DNA of 64,000 bases from Roseivirga misakiensis (lineage in GTDB: Bacteria > Bacteroidota > Bacteroidia > Cytophagales > Cyclobacteriaceae). The stretch spans positions 1,798,001 through 1,862,000 of the forward strand of contig NZ_MDGQ01000005.1 of the NCBI RefSeq assembly GCF_001747105.1, written 5' to 3'. How positions within the stretch are numbered: position 1 is the first letter of the stretch; each line of letters opens with the position of its first letter. The notes beneath the pieces were generated by a model. It was not told the origin of the DNA and did not search any database. It saw only the letters and a program-made list of their open reading frames with translations. The position numbers and the translations under genes are program-made. Positions 26,148 through 34,201 of this stretch are shown one piece after another.

Positions 26148-26196
26148 CTTTAGTTGAAAGAGAATTGAAAGGGATGCTTTTAGCATCCCTTTTTTT
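26106..26196 (+). repeat. first copy of the 91-bp gltA-tail/terminator duplication
   Basis: Positions 26106-26196 align without gaps to 27111-27201, with about 7 mismatches. The block holds the last 13 codons of gltA, its stop, and the terminator hairpin with a T7 tract. Similarity continues at protein level just beyond it. Confidence 0.9.
26171..26196 (+). terminator. intrinsic terminator of gltA
   Basis: GGGATGCT (26171-26178) and AGCATCCC (26182-26189) form an 8-bp stem with a TTT loop, followed by T7. A classical intrinsic terminator 23 bp past the stop. Confidence 0.92.
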
Positions 26197-26250
26197 GTCC
26201 AATTGGCTTTAAGAGATTACTTTAAGAACCTTAAACTGAACCTTAAAAAA

Positions 26251-27045
26251 ATGAGAATACTAATAAGTGGCTTGCTATTAATGAGTGCTATCTGCATCAG
26301 TGCTCAAACTAAACTAGATAAAGTACTGATGGTGAATGGAGAAACTAAAACTGGTAGCGTAGTCGGCATATCTGACGATGCTATCGAATTTATTCACGAA
26401 GGAGAAGCTTTGAAATATAAGCTCAAAAAAGCTGATATAAGTAAGATTGAGTTTGGCAGTGGTAGAATAGAAGTATTTAATGAGGTAAAAGGCTCGACAA
26501 AGGACGCCATGTTAATCGATCATCACAATAAGATTGCGGTCTTACCATTTACCTATATTCTTGATGGAGAACAGAAAAAAAATGATGCCACCGAACGCAA
26601 AGTTCAACAAGAGTTTTTCAGCCTTATGAAAGACCATGTGGGAATACTGAATGTACAGCCTACAACAGAAACGAACGCTATACTGGCTAAAAGTGGAGTA
26701 AACGATGAGAATTTCATTCAATTCTCAATGCCCGAAATTGCTAATATGCTAGGTGTTGAATATATAATTCAAGCGACCTTATCAATCAGCAAAAAAGGAG
26801 CATCCTCTTACAATTCTAGTTCACTATTTGTAAAACAGAACCAAAGTAAAGATAAAGCCAGAGGTTCTTCGTTTAGCGTAAACTCTACCCAAATAGAATA
26901 TCAAACAAGCTTAAATATGCTACTCTACAACGACAATGGTGATGTAGTATGGTCGCGAACAAAAGAAGCTTTTTGGCCTAATAAGGACGCTTACAAGCAG
27001 ACTTTGAAGTTTTTACTTAAAAGGATGCCTATATACACTAAGTAA
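26251..27045 (+). CDS. secreted protein with CsgG/TolB-like domain, function unknown
   Basis: 264 residues from the ATG at 26251, which begins a signal peptide (MRILISGLLLMSAICISAQ). The frame also runs upstream to a TTG at 26203 (encoding LALRDYFKNLKLNLKK), a stretch with a relic counterpart at 27202. After the signal, about 60 residues look like a small beta-barrel (VNGETKTGSVVGISDDAIEF), then a CsgG/TolB-N-type fold (KIAVLPFTYILDGEQ; MPEIANMLGVEYIIQATLSI). No enzyme motif seen. It is bracketed by the two copies of the gltA-tail duplication and has its own terminator copy at 27176. Confidence 0.7.
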   Translation: MRILISGLLLMSAICISAQTKLDKVLMVNGETKTGSVVGISDDAIEFIHEGEALKYKLKKADISKIEFGSGRIEVFNEVKGSTKDAMLIDHHNKIAVLPFTYILDGEQKKNDATERKVQQEFFSLMKDHVGILNVQPTTETNAILAKSGVNDENFIQFSMPEIANMLGVEYIIQATLSISKKGASSYNSSSLFVKQNQSKDKARGSSFSVNSTQIEYQTSLNMLLYNDNGDVVWSRTKEAFWPNKDAYKQTLKFLLKRMPIYTK

Positions 27046-27110
27046 AATCTTAAGCATTATGAATGGCTTTCAAGTGTTCTTTTAAACATATCCTGATCAT
27101 AATTGGATTA

Positions 27111-27152
27111 GGCACTAACGAAAAGCCTTATGTTGGAATGTCGGACAGATAA
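27111..27152 (+). pseudogene. relic of the citrate synthase C-terminus
   Basis: The bases encode GTNEKPYVGMSDR and a stop, against GANERPYVGMSDR in gltA. No start or upstream gltA sequence precedes it except a short AATTGG match, so it is a non-functional fragment left by duplication. Confidence 0.85.
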
Positions 27153-27175
27153 CTTTAGTTAAAAGAAAATTGAAA

Positions 27176-27201
27176 GGGATGCTTTTAGCATCCCTTTTTT
27201 T
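27176..27201 (+). terminator. duplicated intrinsic terminator
   Basis: Identical hairpin to the gltA terminator (GGGATGCT, TTT, AGCATCCC, T7). It now lies 130 bp downstream of the CsgG-like gene and probably serves it. Confidence 0.85.
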
Positions 27202-27252
27202 ATGGCAATACGAGAATTTTTCAAAGGCATGACTTGTTTAAAGGGAAACTAA
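27202..27252 (+). pseudogene. 16-codon relic reading frame after the duplicated terminator
   Basis: An ATG directly after the T tract opens MAIREFFKGMTCLKGN and a stop. The first nine residues match the frame that starts at 26203 after the first terminator copy (LALRDYFKN), residue by residue with conservative changes. It looks like the truncated beginning of a duplicated gene, ending 6 bp before the next gene. A functional micro-ORF is not excluded. Confidence 0.5.
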
Positions 27253-27258
27253 ATAGTT

Positions 27259-27669
27259 ATGGAGCAAAAATTCCCACTTCCCCCTTTCACCTTAGCAACC
27301 GCTAAGGTGAAAATTCAAGCAGCCGAGGATGGCTGGAATTCACAAGACCCCATAAAGGTTTCTATGGCTTATACTGAAGATACTGAATGGCGAAATAGAG
27401 ATCAATTCATCAATGGAAGGCCTGAAGTGCAGGCATTTTTAAAGGAAAAATGGCGAAATGAGCGAAACTACAAGCTTAAGAAATCCTATTGGGCGCATAA
27501 CGAAAATCGAATCGCAGTTCGTTTTGAATATGAATTTCAGGATGAAAATGGACAATGGTTCCGTGCTTATGGAAATGAAAACTGGGAATTCGATGAAAAC
27601 GGATTAATGAAAAAGCGCTATGCCAGCATAAATGATTTGAAGATTAATGAATCTGATCGCAGATTATAG
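27259..27669 (+). CDS. DUF1348 / NTF2-like family protein
   Basis: 136 residues with the family's run of signatures: [49 protein letters not shown], and [23 protein letters not shown]2-like folds form a small open barrel that can bind or convert small molecules, but this subgroup has no agreed reaction. Cytosolic. It stands alone, 89 bp after the previous frame's relic terminator T tract begins to end and 55 bp before an AraC gene. Confidence 0.9.
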   Translation: MEQKFPLPPFTLATAKVKIQAAEDGWNSQDPIKVSMAYTEDTEWRNRDQFINGRPEVQAFLKEKWRNERNYKLKKSYWAHNENRIAVRFEYEFQDENGQWFRAYGNENWEFDENGLMKKRYASINDLKINESDRRL

Positions 27670-27724
27670 GTACCGAGTGTATACTTAACCTAATCATTTC
27701 CGTATTTTATTCTAGGCAATAATT

Positions 27725-28669
27725 ATGCGCTTAGATCAATTTCCGGATATCAGATGGTTGCAACAGCAATCTAAATCGAATTTTCGCGACGCTAAAGGCG
27801 TGAATAATACGCGACTTCCTACCAGCGGCTGGCCCAATGTTGTGCTCAATACGCGTTCTTATGGAGCAGAAAGAAATGACATTAAAGGTCCATTTAGTCT
27901 TTTCTTAAATATTTCGGGCAACAGTCTTGTCAAAGTAAATCGAAAGGAAGTTAGGTTAACTGATGATAATCTGTGCTTGACCAATCAAGGTGATTATTAT
28001 GATCTGATTATTCCTGAGGGAGACGTCACTGAAACCTTCAACATTCATTTTGGTGAAAAGCTTTTCAACGAAGTCTTAAGCGTCGAAACTACTCCCTTCG
28101 AATCCCTTTTGGATACCCCATTTCAGAAGCGCGACTTAAATTATGGACTTCATTTCCGCTCAATTTGGAAAGACGAAGATGTGAATTGTCAAATAAATAG
28201 GCTCCGCTACTTTTATAAAAACTCCTCTGCAAGCCAAGACCAAGAATACAATCTACTAGCAGGCTTACTTTCTACTATGCTTAGACAGCACAGCAAGAAT
28301 TCTAAGAACTCTGTTGATTTACTGGCGCTAAAGAAGTCTACCCAGACCGAGTTAATGGAAAGAATTAGCAGATCTGTCGACTATATACATACCTGCTACA
28401 AAGAAAGCATCAGTTTAGATAAATTAGCGTCTATCGCTTGCCTATCGAAGTATCATTATTTGAGAACATTTAAAATGATTTACAACTGTACACCGCAGCA
28501 AATGATCGCCAGTTTAAGGTTTAAGAAAGCTAAATCTGCTTTGCTAAATTCCAACACATCCATTGTAGAGATAGCACCAAGCCTCGGCTTCAGTGAAATT
28601 GCCTCATTCACAAGATTCTTTACCAAACACGCTGGTCTGTCACCAAAAGCCTTCCGCCAGAACAATTAG
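27725..28669 (+). CDS. soluble AraC-family transcriptional regulator
   Basis: 314 residues. Residues 1-190 are an effector or oligomerisation domain, not recognised in detail. Residues 210-314 hold the two AraC helix-turn-helix motifs (ISLDKLASIACLSKYHYLRT; TSIVEIAPSLGFSEIASFTR) and the ending HAGLSPKAFRQ. Usually an activator. The neighbouring membrane-protein gene begins 55 bp downstream on the same strand and is a plausible target or operon partner. Confidence 0.92.
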   Translation: MRLDQFPDIRWLQQQSKSNFRDAKGVNNTRLPTSGWPNVVLNTRSYGAERNDIKGPFSLFLNISGNSLVKVNRKEVRLTDDNLCLTNQGDYYDLIIPEGDVTETFNIHFGEKLFNEVLSVETTPFESLLDTPFQKRDLNYGLHFRSIWKDEDVNCQINRLRYFYKNSSASQDQEYNLLAGLLSTMLRQHSKNSKNSVDLLALKKSTQTELMERISRSVDYIHTCYKESISLDKLASIACLSKYHYLRTFKMIYNCTPQQMIASLRFKKAKSALLNSNTSIVEIAPSLGFSEIASFTRFFTKHAGLSPKAFRQNN

Positions 28670-28724
28670 CAATTTGAGTTAAATTTATAGTTGCCACTCA
28701 GCTTACTTTTGACAAAAAAGAAAA

Positions 28725-29396
28725 ATGGTACAACTCGGTTTTTATATACTCACGGCTATCATGATTGTAGCTGTTTTCTATCTTTTGAATTACGGAGATC
28801 AAGTACAAAAACTAAGAAAAAATGCCATATTCCTACTTATTGTATGGATCGCTTATGTTGTTGTGATGAGCTTTACGGGGTTGTTAGATAACCTCTCTAT
28901 GCCTCCAAAAGCTCCTTTTTTGATCATTCTACCGGCATTTATCATCGTATTTATTACCACCTCCAGAAGAAGCTTTAAGAAAGTAATAGAGAATACTCCT
29001 AAGCACATTCCTGTTCTTATTCAGGTATTTCGAATCATTGTAGAGCTGTTGATCTATGGTGCTTTTATGGAAGGCTTTTTTCCAAAACGAGTAACTTTTG
29101 AGGGCTTAAATTATGATATCATCATGGGCATACTAGCAATCCCGGTTGGCTTATTGATCATGAAGGGTACAATTGATAGGCAGATCATTTTGGCTTACAA
29201 TATTTTAGGTCTCTTGGTATTGAGCCTGACGGGCTACGCTTTTATTTCCTCCTTTTATTTCTCTGATTTTGTCAGTGCATCAGGTGAAATAGCACTAGTA
29301 AAAACTCCTTTCATTTTACTACCAGGCGTTTTATTACCTTTTGCCATCTTTTATCACGTGGTTTCTATTAAGCAAAACTTGAAAGCAAGAAATTAA
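28725..29396 (+). CDS. polytopic membrane protein of unknown function
   Basis: 223 residues with about seven hydrophobic helices (FYILTAIMIVAVFYLLNYG; FLLIVWIAYVVVMSFTGLL; FLIILPAFIIVFITTSR; LLIYGAFMEGFFPKR; MGILAIPVGLLIMKGTI; ILLPGVLLPFAIFYHVV). No transport or enzyme motif is visible. Inner-membrane location is clear; function is not. A TAnnTTTG-like element (TACTTTTG, 28704-28711) lies 13 bp upstream. Confidence 0.65.
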   Translation: MVQLGFYILTAIMIVAVFYLLNYGDQVQKLRKNAIFLLIVWIAYVVVMSFTGLLDNLSMPPKAPFLIILPAFIIVFITTSRRSFKKVIENTPKHIPVLIQVFRIIVELLIYGAFMEGFFPKRVTFEGLNYDIIMGILAIPVGLLIMKGTIDRQIILAYNILGLLVLSLTGYAFISSFYFSDFVSASGEIALVKTPFILLPGVLLPFAIFYHVVSIKQNLKARN

Positions 29397-29439
29397 TAGA
29401 CACTAATCAGGAAACTGAATTAGCGTACAGAATAGAAGG

Positions 29440-30507
29440 TTAAATGCTTTGCCAATCTAGAGGTGAATTGTAGAGTAACTCACCTTTTCTAATTTCTAGT
29501 GGTGATGCAATATTGTTGTGGTAAAGCTGTCCAGTGCCTAATCCCTGTGGTAGCGTTGGTTTATACTGGGCGGTAAACTGCGCAATAGCATTTAGGCCAA
29601 CATTAGACTCCAACATTGATGTCATCCACCAACCGATATTCATGCTTTCAGCGATGTCGATCCATTCTATACAGGATTGAATTCCTCCGACAAGCGATGG
29701 TTTAAGAATGATATACTGAGGATTAATACCCCGCAATAACTGCTCTTTTTCCGCTAATTCATGAACGCCAATTAATTCTTCGTCTAGCGCTATGGGAAGA
29801 ACACCCGAAGCACACAACTTAGCCATTAACTCCGACTGTCCTATGGCTACAGGTTGCTCAATGGAATGAATATCCAAAGCGGCCAATTGCATCAGTTTTT
29901 CTTCAACATCATGGGCATGAAAAGCGCCGTTGGCATCAACCCGTAATGTAATTTCATTCGCAGAATATTCTGCTCTGATAGCCTCTAGAATACTTAATTC
30001 TCGATCGAAATTTATAGCACCAACCTTCATCTTAATAGTATTGAAGCCTGCTTTAAGCTTTTCCGCCACTTGTTCGCGCATAAATGACTCATCGCCCATC
30101 CAAATCAGCCCATTGATCGGCATGCGGTAATTTCCTTGATAGAAATCGGTATCGAAAATTAGGTGGTTCCCCCCTTGTGTTAAATCAAGAAGGGCTGTTT
30201 CTAATCCAAAGCGGATTGAAGGAAAATCAGAGGAGACATTTTCTTTTACGAAATCCAAAACTTCTAATGGCGTTTCAGGTATTTCTAAAACAGCAATAGC
30301 ATCTAAGATCGCTTTAAGTTTTTCCTCATAATCGGTACAGTAGTCATCGCTAAGTCCTTTGAGTGGGCTTGCCTCGCCTATCCCAACCGTATTTCCATTT
30401 TTCGCTTTAATAAACCAAGTTTCCTTTTCAGTAAAAGAGCCCCTAGATGTACCCGCTTCAAAGCGGAACTTCAATAGATGTGGGACAACTTGAAATTGAA
30501 CTTTCAT
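29440..30507 (-). CDS. menC: o-succinylbenzoate synthase
   Basis: 355 residues of the enolase superfamily, muconate-lactonizing subgroup. Active-site features are the K-x-K lysines (TIKMKVG), the metal ligands D in LRVDANGAF, E in SIEQPV, and D/E in IALDEELIG, and the second lysine in IILKPSLVGG. It dehydrates SHCHC to o-succinylbenzoate in menaquinone synthesis. A dipeptide epimerase is the main alternative, as both share the fold. Its ATG overlaps the ribE stop (ATGA), so it is the second gene of a ribE–menC operon. Confidence 0.82.
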   Translation of the reverse strand: MKVQFQVVPHLLKFRFEAGTSRGSFTEKETWFIKAKNGNTVGIGEASPLKGLSDDYCTDYEEKLKAILDAIAVLEIPETPLEVLDFVKENVSSDFPSIRFGLETALLDLTQGGNHLIFDTDFYQGNYRMPINGLIWMGDESFMREQVAEKLKAGFNTIKMKVGAINFDRELSILEAIRAEYSANEITLRVDANGAFHAHDVEEKLMQLAALDIHSIEQPVAIGQSELMAKLCASGVLPIALDEELIGVHELAEKEQLLRGINPQYIILKPSLVGGIQSCIEWIDIAESMNIGWWMTSMLESNVGLNAIAQFTAQYKPTLPQGLGTGQLYHNNIASPLEIRKGELLYNSPLDWQSI

Positions 30508-31091
30508 GATTTGCCCAACAGTCGTTTCACGTATTTTCCAATAATATCAAATTCCAGATTGACTTTGTCGCCCAATTTCAATTGATTGAAATTTGTGAAT
30601 TCATAGGTGTAAGGAATAATCGCAATACGGAACTTTCCTTCTTCGGAATTAAAGCAAGTCAAACTAGTTCCATTCACGCAAATTGACCCTTTTTCTACCG
30701 TTACATTGCCTAGTTCGGGATCATAAGAGAAATCGAACAGCCAACTTCCATCTTGCTCGGCGATTCCCGTAACTGTACCAATTTGATCCACATGACCTTG
30801 CACAACATGACCATCAAATCGTCCGTTAGCGATCATACAGCGCTCTAAATTGACAATTGTGCCAATTTCCCAATCGCCCAAGTTAGTCTTCTGTATGGTC
30901 TCGTCGATCGCTGTGACCTGATGTATATCATCTACTACTTTAACCACCGTAAGGCAAGTACCATTGTGTGCTATACTTTGGTCAATTTTCAGTTCAGCAC
31001 TCACCGAACTTTTAATATCGAAGTGAATATTTGTCCCCTCTTTTTCAATGGAAACTACCTCACCTGTTGTTTCAATAATACCTGTGAACAT
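30504..31091 (-). CDS. ribE: riboflavin synthase, alpha subunit
   Basis: 195 residues made of two lumazine-binding repeats, the family's hallmark: MFTGIIETTGEV with NGTCLTV, and GHVVQGHVDQIG with NGTSLTC. It dismutates two 6,7-dimethyl-8-ribityllumazines to riboflavin in the cytosol. The stop overlaps the menC start. No FMN riboswitch is visible in the 102-bp upstream region. Confidence 0.96.
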   Translation of the reverse strand: MFTGIIETTGEVVSIEKEGTNIHFDIKSSVSAELKIDQSIAHNGTCLTVVKVVDDIHQVTAIDETIQKTNLGDWEIGTIVNLERCMIANGRFDGHVVQGHVDQIGTVTGIAEQDGSWLFDFSYDPELGNVTVEKGSICVNGTSLTCFNSEEGKFRIAIIPYTYEFTNFNQLKLGDKVNLEFDIIGKYVKRLLGKS

Positions 31092-31141
31092 ATCGCAATG
31101 TTAATGATAGTGTAAGAAAGATAACAGGATATTGAGTGGGA

Positions 31142-31180
31142 AGTTCGAACTAACTTTCGTTAACTTAATTCTCAACGAAA
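31142..31180. promoter_or_regulatory. dyad-rich region between ribE and the DUF4345 gene
   Basis: The divergent intergenic region contains the perfect palindrome AGTTCGAACT (31142-31151) and the inverted pair TTTCGTT (31155-31161) and AACGAAA (31174-31180). These may be operators for the gene at 31194 or for ribE. Confidence 0.3.
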
Positions 31181-31193
31181 CTGTCGGTTTTTT

Positions 31194-31610
31194 ATGCGTA
31201 AAACTGCAACTATTAAGAAGAACATTCATTTAATCATCTCCTTGACAATAGTCGTACCTTTTGCCTTTGTTTATGGCCTTAATCCAGAATCGATTCTCCC
31301 CAATTACTTTGATTTTGAGGTAAATAACGTTGACCTCAAACATTTTTTTCGAGCAATTATGGGACTATATCTTGCCATAGCTACTAGTTGGGTATTTGGT
31401 ATTATAAAACCCTCCTTTTGGAAAAGTGCCACCATAATCAATTTGATCTTTATGTTTGGACTAGCATTTGGTAGAATAGTTAGCCTTGCCTTCGATGGTA
31501 TTCCCTCACAAATTTTGATTAGGGCAATAGCGTTAGAATTAATACTGGGCTTCTTTGCCCTCTATCAATTAAGAAAATACGGGAAAGATCAAACTCTTCA
31601 ATATCAGTGA
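31194..31610 (+). CDS. DUF4345-family small membrane protein
   Basis: 138 residues with four hydrophobic helices (LIISLTIVVPFAFVYGL; FFRAIMGLYLAIATSWVFGI; IINLIFMFGLAFGRIVSLAF; IALELILGFFALYQL). Helix order and the RAIMGLYL and FGRIVS motifs fit DUF4345. Inner membrane; function not known. The next gene, an NAD(P)-binding protein, starts 12 bp downstream, so the two are probably co-transcribed. Confidence 0.82.
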   Translation: MRKTATIKKNIHLIISLTIVVPFAFVYGLNPESILPNYFDFEVNNVDLKHFFRAIMGLYLAIATSWVFGIIKPSFWKSATIINLIFMFGLAFGRIVSLAFDGIPSQILIRAIALELILGFFALYQLRKYGKDQTLQYQ

Positions 31611-31622
31611 TCATCATAAAGT

Positions 31623-32276
31623 ATGAAACTACTACTACTAGGCGCAACTGGTCGGACAGGCAAACATATTTTAACCGAAGCACTGGCAAAAAACTATCAA
31701 GTCACCTGCCTATCCAGAAATGCTCATCGGCTTCCACATCATGTTGGTTTAACCATAATTGAGGGTGATCCATTAGATGAAGAAGTATTGACCGAAGCTA
31801 TATCTGGTTGTGATGCCATTATTAATGCACTGAATATCTCAAGAACCTCTGACTTCCCTTGGGCCAAACTTCGAACGCCTAAAAATTACCTCTCTGATGT
31901 CATGAGGCAATTGGCACCTATTGCTGGAGCTAATTCGGTTGATCGCTTGGTAGTCTGCTCCGCTTGGGGAGTTGCTGAAACAAGTGATGACATACCCGGA
32001 TGGTTTAAATGGTTTATTGACCACAGTAATATCGGTGTGGCCTATTCTGATCATGAAAAGCAAGAACGAATCATTACAGATTCTAAATTAAAATGGACTA
32101 TCGTTCGCCCCGTTGGTCTCACGAACGGCAAAAAACAGGAAAGTGCCAAGGTTTCGGTGAATAATCAGCCCAAACCAAGTATTCTTATCAGCCGAAAAAC
32201 GGTAGCCAAGTTTATGGTCGATGCATTAGCAAATGATGCCTTGATAGGCCAGAAAGTCGTGATCTCTAAAGCATAG
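31623..32276 (+). CDS. NAD(P)-binding atypical short-chain dehydrogenase (NmrA-like)
   Basis: 217 residues. The N-terminal motif LLLLGATGRTGKHILTEALA is the GxxGxxG dinucleotide site of the atypical SDR group, followed by IIEGDPLDEE and CDAIINALN. A serine-rich VVCSAWGV and RPVGLTNG line the presumed active site. Such proteins act as epimerases, reductases or redox sensors; the substrate is unknown. Confidence 0.88.
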   Translation: MKLLLLGATGRTGKHILTEALAKNYQVTCLSRNAHRLPHHVGLTIIEGDPLDEEVLTEAISGCDAIINALNISRTSDFPWAKLRTPKNYLSDVMRQLAPIAGANSVDRLVVCSAWGVAETSDDIPGWFKWFIDHSNIGVAYSDHEKQERIITDSKLKWTIVRPVGLTNGKKQESAKVSVNNQPKPSILISRKTVAKFMVDALANDALIGQKVVISKA

Positions 32277-32337
32277 GAGATAATCTTTTCCAACCGATTT
32301 TTCATCTTTTGTGTCTTATTAGTGTAACTCATACGAT

Positions 32338-32763
32338 ATGAAGAAAACACTATATTTTTTAGGCACCGTACTCTTAGTTTCTTGTTTCAGCTGCTCCAAC
32401 AAAGACGAAAACCCTGATTCCTTTCCAGACGGTACATATATGGGGAATTTTACAGTGGACTATGCAAATGGAAATTCATATACAAATCCAGTTTCAATCA
32501 CATTTATTTCGGGAGAGTACTACAGTACAGCCAATGTGAACAGATTCCCCGCTGGCGGTAGTGGAGATTACAACATATCGAATGGCACTATCGAATTTAC
32601 AGATGAAAACATTTGGACCGCCGATTTTGACTGGAACCTGATACTTCATGGTAAATACAGTATAGAGGTTACTGAAACTCAAATTCGATTCAGTGCCGCA
32701 AAGAATAACTTAGGCACCTATACTTATGTGCTTGAAAAAGAAATGAAGCTTAATGAGCATTAG
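32338..32763 (+). CDS. small lipoprotein, possible calycin-like barrel
   Basis: 141 residues. The lipoprotein signal ends at LLVSCFSC-SNK. The mature domain is beta-rich (FPDGTYMGNFTVDY; SITFISGEYYSTANV; GTIEFTDENIW; TQIRFSAAKNNLGTYTYVL), suggesting a small barrel seen in many Bacteroidota lipoproteins. No partner or function can be assigned. Confidence 0.65.
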   Translation: MKKTLYFLGTVLLVSCFSCSNKDENPDSFPDGTYMGNFTVDYANGNSYTNPVSITFISGEYYSTANVNRFPAGGSGDYNISNGTIEFTDENIWTADFDWNLILHGKYSIEVTETQIRFSAAKNNLGTYTYVLEKEMKLNEH

Positions 32764-32854
32764 GTCAAACTCAATTTCTTAAAAACTTGAAGTCTCTTTT
32801 CAGATAAATCATGAAGCATTTCTTCTAGCTTAAACTATCTTCGTTTGCATAAAC

Positions 32855-33502
32855 ATGGAAGATAGTTACAGACATAAAGGTATGCGCCGCCAATTGGTGA
32901 AAGTGCTGCAAAAAAAGGGCATAACAGACCAACGCATACTCGAAATTATCGGTAAAATACCTCGACACTTTTTCTTTGAAAATGCACTTGTAGAACATGC
33001 CTATGAGGATAAAGCTTTTCCAATTGGTGCAGGGCAAACCATATCACAACCTTACACCGTAGCCTTTCAAACAGAACTACTTCAGATAAAACCGGGAGAA
33101 AAAGTCCTAGAAATAGGTACAGGCTCAGGGTATCAAGCCATGGTTTTAGTAGATATGGGGGCCGATTTGTACACTATTGAATATCAAAAGGTTCTCTATG
33201 AAAGAACTAAGAGTTTTCTTCCGAAACTTGGGTATCAACCAAATTTCTTTTTCGGTGATGGTTCTAAGGGATTAAGCCGTTTTGCCCCTTTTGACAAGAT
33301 TATAGTAACTGCCGGCGCACCGACCGTACCAGATGCGCTTATAGACCAATTAAATATTGGTGGATGTCTCGTAATTCCCGTCGGGAATCAAAAAACACAG
33401 CAGATGCTTCGCGTAACCAAAACTGACAAGGATAAGATAAGAAACGAGGTATTTCATGATTTCAAGTTCGTTCCCCTACTTGGTTCGGATGGGTGGAAAT
33501 AA
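32855..33502 (+). CDS. pcm: protein-L-isoaspartate O-methyltransferase
   Basis: 215 residues, normal for the family. The signatures AGQTISQPYTVAFQTELLQI and the SAM-binding VLEIGTGSGYQAMVL are present, with IIVTAGAPTVPDAL downstream. It methylates isoaspartyl residues to start repair of aged proteins. Start at 32855; a region of AT-rich sequence without genes follows its stop. Confidence 0.96.
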   Translation: MEDSYRHKGMRRQLVKVLQKKGITDQRILEIIGKIPRHFFFENALVEHAYEDKAFPIGAGQTISQPYTVAFQTELLQIKPGEKVLEIGTGSGYQAMVLVDMGADLYTIEYQKVLYERTKSFLPKLGYQPNFFFGDGSKGLSRFAPFDKIIVTAGAPTVPDALIDQLNIGGCLVIPVGNQKTQQMLRVTKTDKDKIRNEVFHDFKFVPLLGSDGWK

Positions 33503-33631
33503 TAAGTGAATATTAAATTATATATTAATATGTTATTATATCAATATATAGAATATTGTCTTGGCAATTCTCCTGATTATCGATCGATTTAACAGATACA
33601 ATCCTTAATTTTGCCTCAAACCGAATTTAAT

Positions 33632-34156
33632 ATGGCAAAGCAGACCAAGAACCCAAGCGCATCGTGTGTTACTATGACCGAGCTAGTACTCCCAAACGAC
33701 ACAAATACTCTGAATAAATTAATGGGTGGTAGATTGATGCATTGGATGGACATTGTTTCTGCCATAGCCGCTCAAAAGCACTCTAACAGGATAGTAGTCA
33801 CCGCTTCTGCGGATAATATTTCTTTCAGACACCCTATTGAACTGGGTGATGTAGTTACCCTTGAGGCCAAGGTAACAAGGGCCTTCAGCTCTTCTATGGA
33901 AGTTTCTGTCAAAGTATTTGCTGAAAACATACCATCAGGCACCAAATCTCAGAGTCATAGTGCATTCTTTACTTTTGTTGCTGTGGATCAGGGTGGTAGA
34001 CCGATAGACGTACCTGAATTAATTCCAGAAACCGATGAAGAAAAAGAAATGTATGATGGTGCCTTACGCCGAAGACAACTGAGACTTGTTTTAGCCAAGC
34101 GTATGGATCCTGCAGATGCTTCTGAATTAAAAAGTATTTTTGACGTTCAGGCCTAG
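33632..34156 (+). CDS. hotdog-fold acyl-CoA thioesterase
   Basis: 174 residues from the ATG at 33632; a TTG 21 bp upstream lies in a TAATTTTG element (33606-33613) and is less likely. Hotdog motifs: GGRLMHWMDIVSAIAAQKHS, VVTASADNISFRHPIELGD, and the sheet segment SMEVSVKVFAENIPSG. It matches the YciA/BFIT-like acyl-CoA hydrolases, which free CoA from fatty acyl-CoA in the cytosol. Substrate length is not readable. The next gene starts 45 bp downstream. Confidence 0.9.
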   Translation: MAKQTKNPSASCVTMTELVLPNDTNTLNKLMGGRLMHWMDIVSAIAAQKHSNRIVVTASADNISFRHPIELGDVVTLEAKVTRAFSSSMEVSVKVFAENIPSGTKSQSHSAFFTFVAVDQGGRPIDVPELIPETDEEKEMYDGALRRRQLRLVLAKRMDPADASELKSIFDVQA

Positions 34157-34201
34157 TGATTTGCCTTTGTTCATTATCTTAATGAGCAGATTATACATTA
34201 T

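Larger units (their letters stand above)
27111..27201 (+). repeat. second copy of the 91-bp gltA-tail/terminator duplication
   Basis: Gap-free match to 26106-26196, offset 1,005 bp, about 92% identical by eye. Both the coding tail and the terminator are kept, the hairpin being unchanged. Confidence 0.9.

Noticed and set aside
33503-33570. very AT-rich stretch resembling an origin or promoter element
   Set aside because: No DnaA-box cluster or iterons are visible; it is probably plain intergenic DNA with promoter activity.
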